The position numbers and the translations under genes were made by a program. DNA of 64,000 nucleotides from Ensifer adhaerens (GTDB lineage Bacteria > Pseudomonadota > Alphaproteobacteria > Rhizobiales > Rhizobiaceae), in the NCBI RefSeq assembly GCF_000697965.2, contig NZ_CP015880.1, positions 1,116,001 to 1,180,000 of the forward strand. The letters run 5' to 3'. This document shows positions 16,334 to 24,642 of this stretch, in pieces. Position 1 is the stretch's first letter. Each line of letters starts with the position of its first letter. The notes below the pieces were generated by a model, which made no database searches, had not been told where the DNA came from, and saw only the letters and a program-made list of their open reading frames with translations.

Positions 16334-18787
16334 ATGATCAGGCTGATTGGATATTTCTTCGGGATTGGCGCGTTTCTGCTGCTGGGTGTGGCCGGGGCCG
16401 TGGCGCTCTATCTTGGTGTCGTCACCAAGGACCTGCCGGATTACGAGGTTCTGGCGAAGTATTCGCCGCCGGTGACCACGCGCTTCCACGCCGGCAACGG
16501 CGCGCTGATGGCGGAGTATGCCCGTGAGCGGCGTCTCTATCTGCCGATCCAGGCCATCCCGGATCGCGTCAAGGCGGCCTTCATCTCGGCTGAAGACAAG
16601 AATTTCTATCAGCACCCGGGCGTTGACATCACCGGTCTTGCGCGCGCCATCGCGGTGAACCTGCAGAACTTCGGCTCCGGCCGTCGTCCGGTCGGCGCCT
16701 CGACGATCACGCAGCAGGTGGCCAAGAACTTCCTGCTCTCGTCAGACCAGACGATCGACCGCAAGGTCAAGGAAGCAATCCTCTCCTTCCGCATCGAGCA
16801 GGCCTACACCAAGGACCGCATTCTCGAACTCTATCTCAACGAGATCTTCTTCGGCCTGAATTCCTACGGCATAGCCGGTGCGGCGCTGACCTATTTCGAT
16901 AAGTCTGTGACTGAGCTTACCATTGCCGAGACCGCCTATCTCGCAGCCCTTCCGAAGGGCCCGGCCAACTATCATCCGTTCCGCAAGACCGAAGCGGCGC
17001 TTGAGCGCCGCAACTGGGTAATCGACCGCATGGTCGAGAACGGCTACGTCACCAAGGCCGATGGCGAAGAAGCCAAGAAGCAGCCGCTCGGCGTCAACCC
17101 GCGTCGCGGCGGGGCGCATCTCTTCGCCTCCGACTTCTTCGCCGAGGAAGTCCGCCGGCAGATCATCCAGAAATACGGCGATAACGCCCTCTATGAAGGC
17201 GGCCTGTCGGTTCGCACCTCGCTCGATCCGCGGCTGCAGATCGCCGCGCGCAAGGCGCTGCAGGCGGGTCTGCTCAGCTACGACGAGCGTCGCGGCTTCC
17301 ACGGCCCGGTCAAGTCGATCGAAATCGGCGGCGATTGGGGCGAGCCGCTGGGCGCTGTCGTTGCCTTCAACGACGTGCCGGAGTGGAAGCTTGCCGTCGT
17401 TCTCTCCGTCGATGGACAGGGCGCCGAGATCGGCATTCAGCCGGAGAAGGAAGCCTCGGGCAAGATCGTCGCCGAGCGTGTCACCGGGCATATCTCCGCC
17501 AAGAACATGCAGTGGGCCTACCGTTCCGCCAGCGGCGACCGCAAGTCGGCGAAATCGCCTGAAGGCGTCTTCGGCGCCGGCGACGTCATCTATGTCGAGC
17601 CGCTGCCGGAGAAGGGCGAGTATCGCCTGCGCCAGCCGCCGAAGGTGCAGGGTGGCCTCGTCGCCATGGACCCGCAGACCGGCCGCGTTCTGGCGATGGT
17701 CGGCGGCTTCTCCTATGGCCAGTCGGAATTCAACCGCGCGACGCAAGCGATGCGCCAGCCGGGTTCGTCGTTCAAGCCCTTCGTCTACGCGGCCGCCCTC
17801 GACAACGGTTATACGCCTGCATCGGTCATTCTCGACGCGCCGATCGAGATCGTCGCTGGTGGCCAGGTCTGGCGCCCGGAAAACTACGGCGGCGGCTCGG
17901 CCGGTCCGTCGACGCTGCGTCTCGGCATCGAGAAGTCGCGTAACCTGATGACCGTTCGCCTCGCCAACGACATGGGCATGAACCTCGTTGCCGAATATGC
18001 CGAGCGCTTCGGTATCTACGACAAGATGCCGCCGCTGCTCGCAATGTCGCTAGGCTCGGGCGAAACCACCGTCCTGCGCATGGTTTCGGCCTATTCCGTG
18101 CTCGCCAACGGCGGCAAGCAGATCAAGCCGTCGCTGATCGACCGAATTCAGGACCGCTACGGCAAGACGATCTTCCGTCACGAAGACCGCACCTGCGACA
18201 ACTGCAACGCCGGCGATTGGCAGAGCCAGGAAGAACCGGTTCTCACCGACAACCGCGAGCAGGTTCTCGATCCGATGACCTCCTACCAGATCACGTCGAT
18301 GATGGAGGGCGTGGTGCTGCGCGGCACGGCTGCCGGCAAGATCAAGCTCGATCGTCCGGTTGCCGGCAAGACCGGTACCACCAATGACGAAAAGGACGCC
18401 TGGTTCGTCGGCTACACGCCGGACATGGTTGCAGGCCTCTATCTCGGCTTCGACAACCCGGCCCCGCTTGGCCGCGGCGCGACCGGCGGCAGCCTCGCCG
18501 TGCCGATCTTCAACGACTTCATGACAGAAGCGGTGAAGGGCACGCGCCCGAGCAAGTTCGTCGTGCCCGAAGGCATGAGCATGGTCGCCGTCAACCGCAA
18601 GACCGGCATGGCCGCCCAAGAGGGTGAGCCGGACACGATCATCGAGGCCTTCAAGCCCGGCACCGGCCCGGCCGACACCTTCTCGGTCATCGGCGGTCTT
18701 GACCAGTACGTGCCGCCAGAAGAGATCCTCAAGAACTCGCCGCAGGCGAACCAGGCAGTGACCTCCGGTTCCAACGGCCTGTTCTAG
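16334..18787 (+). CDS. mrcA: Penicillin-binding protein 1A, bifunctional
   Basis: PBP1A polymerises lipid II into glycan strands and crosslinks them. The 817 residues have an N-terminal membrane anchor (about 5-28). A family 51 glycosyltransferase domain has SAEDKNFYQHPGVD with the catalytic glutamate, plus STITQQVAKN. An OB-like insert follows, then a transpeptidase domain. The acyl-serine is Ser478 in GSSFKPF, the SxN motif is SRN in IEKSRNLM, and the third motif is GKTGTT. It follows amiC and is closed by a hairpin before prfB. Confidence 0.97.
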   Translation: MIRLIGYFFGIGAFLLLGVAGAVALYLGVVTKDLPDYEVLAKYSPPVTTRFHAGNGALMAEYARERRLYLPIQAIPDRVKAAFISAEDKNFYQHPGVDITGLARAIAVNLQNFGSGRRPVGASTITQQVAKNFLLSSDQTIDRKVKEAILSFRIEQAYTKDRILELYLNEIFFGLNSYGIAGAALTYFDKSVTELTIAETAYLAALPKGPANYHPFRKTEAALERRNWVIDRMVENGYVTKADGEEAKKQPLGVNPRRGGAHLFASDFFAEEVRRQIIQKYGDNALYEGGLSVRTSLDPRLQIAARKALQAGLLSYDERRGFHGPVKSIEIGGDWGEPLGAVVAFNDVPEWKLAVVLSVDGQGAEIGIQPEKEASGKIVAERVTGHISAKNMQWAYRSASGDRKSAKSPEGVFGAGDVIYVEPLPEKGEYRLRQPPKVQGGLVAMDPQTGRVLAMVGGFSYGQSEFNRATQAMRQPGSSFKPFVYAAALDNGYTPASVILDAPIEIVAGGQVWRPENYGGGSAGPSTLRLGIEKSRNLMTVRLANDMGMNLVAEYAERFGIYDKMPPLLAMSLGSGETTVLRMVSAYSVLANGGKQIKPSLIDRIQDRYGKTIFRHEDRTCDNCNAGDWQSQEEPVLTDNREQVLDPMTSYQITSMMEGVVLRGTAAGKIKLDRPVAGKTGTTNDEKDAWFVGYTPDMVAGLYLGFDNPAPLGRGATGGSLAVPIFNDFMTEAVKGTRPSKFVVPEGMSMVAVNRKTGMAAQEGEPDTIIEAFKPGTGPADTFSVIGGLDQYVPPEEILKNSPQANQAVTSGSNGLF

Positions 18788-18803
18788 TCCTTATCCCCTT
18801 CAC

Positions 18804-18846
18804 GCGATGCCCGCCGCCTTTACATCAGCGGTGGGCATCGCTATTT
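18804..18846 (+). terminator. Terminator after mrcA
   Basis: GCGATGCCCGCCGC (18804-18817) pairs with 18828-18841 (14 bp, one G-T wobble) around a 10-nt loop. A short T-rich stretch follows. It separates mrcA from prfB. Confidence 0.7.
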
Positions 18847-18884
18847 GACGCTCACTTTCCTATCGGTTCACAAGAAGCAGGATC

Positions 18885-20016
18885 ATGCGCAGCGAAATCG
18901 AGAACATTGTCGACGAAATCAAGCAGGCCATAAGCCTGCTGAGGAGGCATCTTTGACTGGGATCAGGCGGTAAGACGACTGGACTGGTTGAACAACAAAG
19001 CGGAAGATCCGGCGCTTTGGAACGACGCTTCGGAAGCGCAGAAGCTGATGCGCGAGCGCCAGCAACTCGATGACGGCATCAATGGCCTGCGCCGTTTCGA
19101 GCAGCAGCTCAATGACAACATCGAACTCATCGAACTCGGCGAGGAAGAGGGCGACGCCGCCATCATCGCCGACGCCGAACAGGCGTTGCGGGATCTCAGA
19201 AACGAAGCGGCGAAGAAGCAGGTCGAAGCCATGCTCTCGGGCGAGGCGGATCAGAACGATACCTATCTCGAAGTGCATTCGGGTGCCGGCGGTACCGAAA
19301 GCCAGGACTGGGCCAACATGCTTTTGCGCATGTACACCCGCTGGTCCGAGCGCCAGGGGTACAAGGTCGAGCTTCTGGAAATCCAGGACGGCGAAGAGGC
19401 CGGCATCAAGTCCGCGACGCTCCTCGTCAAGGGCCACAATGCCTATGGCTGGCTGAAGACCGAATCGGGCGTGCACCGCCTGGTTCGCATCTCGCCCTAC
19501 GACAGCAACGCGCGCCGCCACACCTCGTTCTCCTCGATCTGGGTCTACCCGGTCGTTGATGATTCGATCCAGATCGACATCAACGAGAGCGATTGCCGTA
19601 TCGACACCTACCGCTCGTCGGGCGCCGGCGGTCAGCACGTCAACACGACCGACTCGGCCGTGCGCATCACGCACATCCCGTCGGGCATCGTCGTGCAGTG
19701 CCAGCAGGAACGTTCGCAGCACAAGAACCGGGCGAAGGCCTGGGACATGTTGCGTGCGCGCCTCTACGAGGCCGAACTGAAGAAGCGGGAAGAGGCCGCC
19801 AACGCCGAAGCCGCGTCGAAGACCGACATCGGCTGGGGCCACCAGATCCGCTCCTACGTTCTGCAGCCCTATCAGCTGGTCAAGGACATGCGCACCGGCG
19901 TTGAAAGCACGGCACCGGGCGACGTTCTCGACGGTGAACTCAACGAGTTCATGGAGGCCGCCCTTGCGCACCGCGTCAGCGGCGGCGCGGATGCCGTCGT
20001 GGATGATCTGAACTAA
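18885..20016 (+). CDS. prfB: Peptide chain release factor 2, programmed +1 frameshift
   Basis: RF2 releases finished peptides at UGA and UAA. Translation starts at ATG 18885 and meets an in-frame TGA at 18954-18956 after 23 codons. It resumes at GAC 18955 (+1 frame), giving a 376-residue product. The slippery site is CTT TGA C, and an AGGAGG sequence (18942-18947) sits three bases before CTT, the classic RF2 autoregulatory arrangement. The stop-reading motif is SPY (in [16 protein letters not shown]) where E. coli has SPF. The catalytic loop is SGAGGQHVN, preceded by Ser. A terminator follows. Confidence 0.97.
18942..18957 (+). promoter_or_regulatory. prfB programmed frameshift site
   Basis: The elements are an internal Shine-Dalgarno AGGAGG (18942-18947), spacer CAT, slippery CTT, stop TGA and a following C. 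Low RF2 would slow termination at TGA and favour the +1 shift, so RF2 controls its own level. The downstream frame continues the RF2 sequence without interruption. Confidence 0.95.
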
Positions 20017-20050
20017 GGCAGACAGCGGTCTGCACCAGTGCAATTGAAGA

Positions 20051-20082
20051 GGGCCGGGTGTTCGCATCCGGCCCTTTCTTTT
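20051..20082 (+). terminator. Intrinsic terminator after prfB
   Basis: GGGCCGG (20051-20057) pairs with CCGGCCC (20068-20074) and is followed by TTTCTTTT. It overlaps the end of the convergent gene at 20085, so it may act in both directions. Confidence 0.8.
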
Positions 20083-20084
20083 GC

Positions 20085-20573
20085 TCAGTTGGAGGCACGC
20101 TCGATCTTGATGTCGCCGAGATCGTCGATGAGCACGGTCCAGCTCTCAGGCTCTCTCACCGACGGGTCCGTCTTCAGATAGACGGTCGCAAACATGCCGG
20201 GCTGCGCGGTGACACCGGTCGAGGTCTCCGGGCGGATGTCGGTGACGTAGGCCTTGAGCGCGGAGAATTCTTCGAGTTCCGCCGACGAAATCACCAGAGG
20301 GCCGGCCGAGGTCGCTGCCACCTGCTGCAGATGGATCTGGGCGGTTCCATCCGCCTGGCGAAGCGCGATCAGCTTGTAGTAACCACGCCGGGCGTCGCCC
20401 GGCTTTTCGGCGGCCGCGTTCGGATCGAGGGATGAAAGCGGCTCTCCGCTTTCCTCCCAGTAGCCGGTGCTGGTCACGAAGGTCGCCTCAGGCGGAACGA
20501 TGTTGGCATCCTGAGCCTTGGCGCCGGCACTGCTGAGAAACAGGAACAGCGCGAGGAGGGCGGATCTGTGCAT
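20085..20573 (-). CDS. Hypothetical exported protein
   Basis: The 162-residue product has a clear signal peptide (MHRSALLALFLFLSSAGAKAQ, cleavage after AKA). The mature part has no motif I recognise: an STGYWEESG segment, a short charged middle with RRGYYKLIALRQ, and a C-terminal beta-rich part ending SWTVLIDDLGDIKIERASN. No cysteines are present. It is on the minus strand downstream of nadK with a 102-nt gap that contains a GCCGGC inverted repeat. Probably periplasmic; function unknown. Confidence 0.7.
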   Translation of the reverse strand: MHRSALLALFLFLSSAGAKAQDANIVPPEATFVTSTGYWEESGEPLSSLDPNAAAEKPGDARRGYYKLIALRQADGTAQIHLQQVAATSAGPLVISSAELEEFSALKAYVTDIRPETSTGVTAQPGMFATVYLKTDPSVREPESWTVLIDDLGDIKIERASN

Positions 20574-20675
20574 TGGGTCGTCGTCCTTAAGGCGGCGGCT
20601 CGGTTGCCGTTTACTGCGGGCCGGCGGAAACCTAGCCGGCAGAATGATACCATAGGTCGCGCGGAGAACGTGCGC

Positions 20676-21449
20676 TCAGTTCGAAAACTGCTCGGCGAGG
20701 ATGCGATCCGACCAGGAATGATCGGGATCCGAGAGGATGCGCGCCGTCATGTTTTCCGATTCGGCGATCTTCACCTTGACCACGGACTTCACTTCCTGAT
20801 GGTCGGCCACCGCGTTTACCGGCCGCTTGTCGGCCTCAAGGATTTCGATCTCGACTGTGACATGGTTCGGCAGAAGCGCGCCACGCCAGCGGCGCGGGCG
20901 GAAGGCACTGACCGGGGTCATCGCCAGAAGCGGGGCCTCGAGCGGCAGGATCGGCCCGTGGGCGGAGAGATTGTAGGCGGTGGAGCCGGCAGGGGTGGCG
21001 ACCAGCAGGCCGTCGCAGGTCAACTCCTCCAGCCTTGTCTTGCCATCGATCAGGACGCGGAGCTTCGCCGCCTGGTAGGACTGGCGGAAAAGGTAGACCT
21101 CGTTGATCGCAAGTGCCGTGAAGCTCTCGCCATAGACGTCGGTCGTCTGCATCTCCAGCGGATGAAACGCGTTCTCGACTGCCTGGCAGATTCGGTCCGT
21201 CAGGTTCTCCGTGCTGTAGCGGTTCATCAGGAACCCGACCGAGCCACGGTTCATGCCGTAGACCAGCTTGCCGCTGTTCATGGTCTGATGCAGCGTCTGC
21301 AGCATGAAGCCGTCGCCGCCAAGCGCGACGATCACATCGGCCTTCGACGGATCATGGTCGCCATAGATCGCCTTGAGATCAGCCGCAGCCTTTTGTGCCT
21401 CTTCCGCGGACGAGGCGAGAAAGGCTAGGGAAGTGAACGTTCGGGCCAT
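20676..21449 (-). CDS. nadK: NAD kinase
   Basis: NadK phosphorylates NAD to NADP using ATP or polyphosphate. The 257-residue protein has the GGDG motif (Gly44-Gly45-Asp46-Gly47) with the catalytic aspartate. It also has GMNRGSVGFLMN, the substrate-binding INEV and the TPAGSTAYNLSAHGPILPL block. Length is short, as in other rhizobia, because the N-terminal regulatory extension of some bacterial enzymes is missing. The gene diverges from tRNA-Thr at 21607. Confidence 0.95.
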   Translation of the reverse strand: MARTFTSLAFLASSAEEAQKAAADLKAIYGDHDPSKADVIVALGGDGFMLQTLHQTMNSGKLVYGMNRGSVGFLMNRYSTENLTDRICQAVENAFHPLEMQTTDVYGESFTALAINEVYLFRQSYQAAKLRVLIDGKTRLEELTCDGLLVATPAGSTAYNLSAHGPILPLEAPLLAMTPVSAFRPRRWRGALLPNHVTVEIEILEADKRPVNAVADHQEVKSVVKVKIAESENMTARILSDPDHSWSDRILAEQFSN

Positions 21450-21606
21450 GAAACTCTAGTCCGCTCGATATGTTATGCGCCGCCAGCGGCAATCTCTCTC
21501 TATCGTTTCTGGCATGGCCCGGAACCGAACGCATCTGAAAAATTGGGAGAATTCGCAATTTTGCTTTACACCACATCAGATTATGGTAACTCCCACCAAA
21601 GCAAGT

Positions 21607-21682
21607 GCCCTTATAGCTCAGTTGGTAGAGCGGCTGATTTGTAATCAGTAGGTCGGGAGTTCGAGTCTCTCTGGGGGCACCA
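21607..21682 (+). tRNA. tRNA-Thr (anticodon TGT)
   Basis: A 76-nt cloverleaf is visible. Acceptor GCCCTTA pairs with TGGGGGC with two G-T pairs. The D arm is GCTCAGTTGGTAGAGC, and the anticodon loop TTTGTAA (21638-21644) has TGT at 21640-21642. The T loop is TTCGAGT and a CCA end is encoded. It reads ACA (and other ACN by wobble). Confidence 0.95.
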
Positions 21683-21788
21683 CTTCATTTCTTCCCCATT
21701 GTTTTTTCCGAATTTTTGGCGGCTATTCGAGCCGGAATTTCAGGTTCGGCGTGTTGCCGCGGGTACACCGTCGGCGCAAAGCGAGCAG

Positions 21789-22037
21789 TTAGTCACGCAT
21801 CGCAAAGATGGCCATGAACACTGGTGTGCCGATCAGAACGCCGGCAATCGAAAATAGCGGCCCATAGATCAGCGCGCTCAGCGGTATGCCGGCGATGCAT
21901 ACCGCAATGCCATCCTTCAGGCAGTTGTACGGCCCGCCCTCGAATATGCCGTAGACGGGTAGGAACAGCCCCGCGACGATAAGGCTGACAAGGAACGCCA
22001 GGACGGCGGAGATGATCAGTCTTCCAAGAGTTCTCAT
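21789..22037 (-). CDS. Hypothetical small membrane protein
   Basis: From the ATG at 22037 the product has 82 residues and two or three hydrophobic segments: one after MRTLGRLII, then PLSALIYGPLFSIAGVLIG and the C-terminus. Two cysteines flank KDGIAV. The start is doubtful: an AGGAGG sequence lies directly against this ATG, too close for normal initiation. The frame is open to 22115, where another ATG stands. I recognise no family. Confidence 0.5.
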   Translation of the reverse strand: MRTLGRLIISAVLAFLVSLIVAGLFLPVYGIFEGGPYNCLKDGIAVCIAGIPLSALIYGPLFSIAGVLIGTPVFMAIFAMRD

Positions 22038-22142
22038 CCTCCTGAAATATAGGGAATCAGTGGTTTCGGCCACCGCCGATTGTTTCTCCAGCGCCGATGA
22101 ACGGAGGACGAGCATTCGTCAGCTGGCTCTCTTGGAAAGGTC

Positions 22143-22616
22143 TTGGTCATCGAACACGTTCTTTCGGCTGCCGCCAAAAGCAGCCTTACCAACCCCGCGG
22201 CACTGGCGCCGGTCAGATGGGCGGTCGTTCTGCTTTGTGGGTTTGTCGTCTGGAGCCCTGCCAACGCGCAGGAGGGATCCGATTGGACTGAGATGAGTTC
22301 GAGCGCGACCCAAGTTTCCGGTTTGGGGGCGGTCCGCTATTCCGTGGGATACAGCAACATCGGTTATGACCACTTTCGTTCGGAGATCGTGGTTGAGTGG
22401 CGTGATGGCGGTAAGCGGACGCAGACGATCTACGAAGGCATCTATGACAATCCCCCTGCGAAGGTCTGGGGTGCTAAAGGCCTTCTCTGCGTTTCGATGG
22501 AGGCTTGCGCGCGATCGACGAACGCCTGCACAGTGGAGGTGATCGCCTATCGATATGACGTCGGCGCCAAGTCTTTTGCCGAGCTTGCAGACGGCGGCGA
22601 GCTTTGCCGCCGATGA
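22143..22616 (+). CDS. Hypothetical exported protein
   Basis: A 157-residue reading starts at a TTG (22143). It has an N-terminal extension and a hydrophobic segment (WAVVLLCGFVVWSPANAQ) that ends like a signal peptide. The mature part contains YSVGYSNIGYDHFRSEIVVEWRDGG and three cysteines toward the C-terminus. No family is recognised. It diverges from the small membrane gene. The start codon is uncertain, and the real start may be internal and nearer the signal peptide. Confidence 0.5.
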   Translation: MVIEHVLSAAAKSSLTNPAALAPVRWAVVLLCGFVVWSPANAQEGSDWTEMSSSATQVSGLGAVRYSVGYSNIGYDHFRSEIVVEWRDGGKRTQTIYEGIYDNPPAKVWGAKGLLCVSMEACARSTNACTVEVIAYRYDVGAKSFAELADGGELCRR

Positions 22617-22696
22617 GATGCGGAGCCTTGGTCGGAGTAAGCGGTCAACGCTCGATCGATCACCGGCTCCCGCATCGCTTAGTCCGGCGCTCTCCG

Positions 22697-22788
22697 TGCG
22701 TCTCGAGATCGTGACGCCGGTGCAGTCCGAGCAATGGTTCACGATTCGCGATCCCGATGGCAACGTGCTGATGATCTGCCGCTGCTGA
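22697..22788 (+). pseudogene. Remnant of a glyoxalase (VOC) family gene
   Basis: The last 30 or so codons of an open frame read VRLEIVTPVQSEQWFTIRDPDGN followed by VLMIC. That is the usual C-terminal strand pattern of glyoxalase/bleomycin-resistance proteins (FTVRDPDGN). No N-terminal VOC half is present upstream; instead the frame runs back into the preceding hypothetical gene. It looks like a decayed 3' fragment. Confidence 0.55.
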
Positions 22789-22812
22789 TCGGAAAAGCCG
22801 CGCCGTGCGGCA

Positions 22813-23754
22813 TCAGATGTCGAAGGACGGCCCCATGCGCACAGGAACCTCGCGGCATTTCTGCAGGGCGTTGAGCAGGTTCTCGGCGAGATAGTCGATC
22901 AGCGCCCGCGTCGCCGGCAACATGCCCTGGCGGGACGGGAAGACGAGGTGCACGACGACGTCGTTCGACGTCCATTCCGGCAGCACCGGCGCAAGGACGC
23001 CGGCGCGGAAAGCGCGCTCGCAGATATGGTCAGGCAAGAGGGCGACCCCCATGCCTTCGATCGCGGCGCGTTCGAGAATCAGGAAATCGCTGCAGCCGAC
23101 GATCGGACGATGGGTGATTTCCGTCGTGTTGCCATCGATCGAAACCAGCCGCCAGACATCGGTCGGGTGCTGTTCGTTCATCGACAGCGTCGCCTGCTGG
23201 CTGAGGTTCTCGATCGTGATCTCGCCGGCGCGGGCGAGGAAGGTGGGGCTGGCTGCAAGCCGCTCGCGAACCTCGCCGAACTTGCGGATGATGAGTTGGT
23301 TGTCCGTATCGAGCTGCCCGCGGGCACGCAGCGCCACGTCGACCCGCTCCTCGATCAGATCGATGCGACGGTTGGTGGCGGTGATCAGCAGCCGGACGCC
23401 GGGGTAGCGGCGGTGAAACGCCGGCAGGATGTCGGCAAGCATAGGGGTGAAACCGAGCGGGCAGGCGAGCCGCACCGTGCCCGAGGGCTCCGCGCGCACG
23501 GCGGCGATCTCGGCTTCGGCGGCAGCCACCCCGTCGAGAAGGCTCTGGCAATGCTCATAGAAGACCCGGCCGATATCGGTGACACGCAGCTTGCGGGTCG
23601 AGCGCTCCAGCAACCGCACACCGAGCTGCTCCTCGAGGCGGGCCACATGTTTGCTGAGCTTGGATTTGGGTATATTGAGGTCCCGTGCCGCAGCACTGAA
23701 GCCGTTGTTTCGCACGACGGCGGCAAAAAGCCCGAGGTCGTTCAGATCCTGCAT
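22813..23754 (-). CDS. LysR-family transcriptional regulator
   Basis: The 313-residue protein has the N-terminal winged helix-turn-helix of LysR regulators (LGLFAAVVRNNGFSAAARDLNIPKSKLSKHVARLEEQLG). A periplasmic-binding-type effector domain follows (GTVRLACPLGF, RIDLIEERVDVALR, GMGVALLPDHICE). The sequence resembles the CrgA-like subgroup. It is transcribed away from azoR across a 137-nt spacer that carries a 16-bp dyad, so it very likely controls azoR and itself. The inducer is unknown; quinones or electrophiles would fit. Confidence 0.93.
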   Translation of the reverse strand: MQDLNDLGLFAAVVRNNGFSAAARDLNIPKSKLSKHVARLEEQLGVRLLERSTRKLRVTDIGRVFYEHCQSLLDGVAAAEAEIAAVRAEPSGTVRLACPLGFTPMLADILPAFHRRYPGVRLLITATNRRIDLIEERVDVALRARGQLDTDNQLIIRKFGEVRERLAASPTFLARAGEITIENLSQQATLSMNEQHPTDVWRLVSIDGNTTEITHRPIVGCSDFLILERAAIEGMGVALLPDHICERAFRAGVLAPVLPEWTSNDVVVHLVFPSRQGMLPATRALIDYLAENLLNALQKCREVPVRMGPSFDI

Positions 23755-23790
23755 TGTCCTGTCTCCGAGGTGCGGATGATGGGTATGATT

Positions 23791-23806
23791 GTTTCCGGCT
23801 GGAAAC
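23791..23806. promoter_or_regulatory. Probable LysR operator in the azoR promoter region
   Basis: GTTTCC and GGAAAC flank GGCT, forming a perfect dyad that contains T-N11-A. Its centre is about 64 bp upstream of the predicted azoR start point, the usual place for a LysR recognition site. Confidence 0.6.
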
Positions 23807-23827
23807 AGTATGTCAAATATCCGCTGG

Positions 23828-23856
23828 CTTATCGGGCCATTGTTTTCCCCTCATAT
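23828..23856 (+). promoter_or_regulatory. Candidate azoR promoter
   Basis: CTTATC (23828-23833) and TCATAT (23851-23856) are separated by 17 bases, resembling the rhizobial CTTGAC-N17-CTATAT pattern at four of six positions each. The start point would be near 23863. Confidence 0.5.
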
Positions 23857-23891
23857 GTGGATCACCGCAACGTAAACACAAAGGTGTTCCC

Positions 23892-24512
23892 ATGAACGTT
23901 CTTCATATCGACTCCGGTATCCTCGGCGACCACTCGGTTTCCCGCCGTCTGACGGCCGCCCTTGCCGCCCAGGTCAAGGCTGACCGCCCGGATGCGCAGG
24001 TGACCTATCGCGACCTCGCTGCCAGCTCGCTGCCCCATCTGACCGGCGCCCAGATCATGGCCCCGGCCGACCTCGAAGGCGTCGACGCGGGTCTCGCTGC
24101 CGACGTCAAGCTTGGCCGCGACATGCTGGAAGAATTCCTCGCCGCCGACACCGTCATCATCGGCGCTCCGATGTACAACTTCGGCATTCCGAGCCAGCTG
24201 AAGGCCTGGATCGATCGCATCGCCGTCTCCGGCAAGACTTTCCGCTACACCGAGAATGGTCCGGAAGGCCTCGCCAAGGGCAAGAAGATTATCGTCGCCT
24301 CCACCCGCGGCGGCCACTACTCCGCCGGCCCGGCGGCCGTCATGGATCACCAGGAATCTTACCTGAAGACGGTCTTCGGTTTCCTTGGCATCACCGATGT
24401 CGAATTCGTGCGCGCCGAAGGCCTGAACCTCAGCGCCGACAGCAAGCAGTTTGCGATCGCCGAGGCCGAAAAGACCATCTCGGAAGGCAGCGTGCTTCGC
24501 CTGGCGAGCTAA
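23892..24512 (+). CDS. azoR: FMN-dependent NADH-azoreductase / quinone reductase
   Basis: AzoR is a flavodoxin-fold homodimer that reduces quinones and azo compounds with NADH. The 206-residue product begins VLHIDSGILGDHSVSRRLT, the FMN phosphate-binding segment. It has APMYNFGIPSQLKAWIDRI and STRGGHYS, both typical of the acyl-carrier phosphodiesterase-like/AzoR family. The ATG at 23892 has AAGGTG upstream. Divergence from a LysR gene suggests induction by electrophiles. A CGGATCACC/GGTGATCCG hairpin follows the stop. Confidence 0.95.
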   Translation: MNVLHIDSGILGDHSVSRRLTAALAAQVKADRPDAQVTYRDLAASSLPHLTGAQIMAPADLEGVDAGLAADVKLGRDMLEEFLAADTVIIGAPMYNFGIPSQLKAWIDRIAVSGKTFRYTENGPEGLAKGKKIIVASTRGGHYSAGPAAVMDHQESYLKTVFGFLGITDVEFVRAEGLNLSADSKQFAIAEAEKTISEGSVLRLAS

Positions 24513-24524
24513 GACCAAATTCAG

Positions 24525-24543
24525 CGGATCACCGAGGTGATCC
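24525..24543 (+). terminator. Hairpin after azoR
   Basis: CGGATCACC and GGTGATCCG (the last base at 24544) form an almost continuous palindrome 12 nt after the azoR stop. No T-run follows, so it may protect the 3' end rather than terminate. Confidence 0.4.
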
Positions 24544-24642
24544 GGTGGGAGGGGCGTATGCCCCACGTGCGGACGGTGCCGGTTGCGCAAGCAGCCGGCA
24601 TTGTCCGTTTTCGAACATCGATATCTGCTTTATAATGCCCTC

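Noticed and set aside
20620..20640. GCCGGC inverted repeat as a nadK terminator
   Set aside because: Six-base stem, nine-base loop and no T-run on the minus strand; too weak to call.
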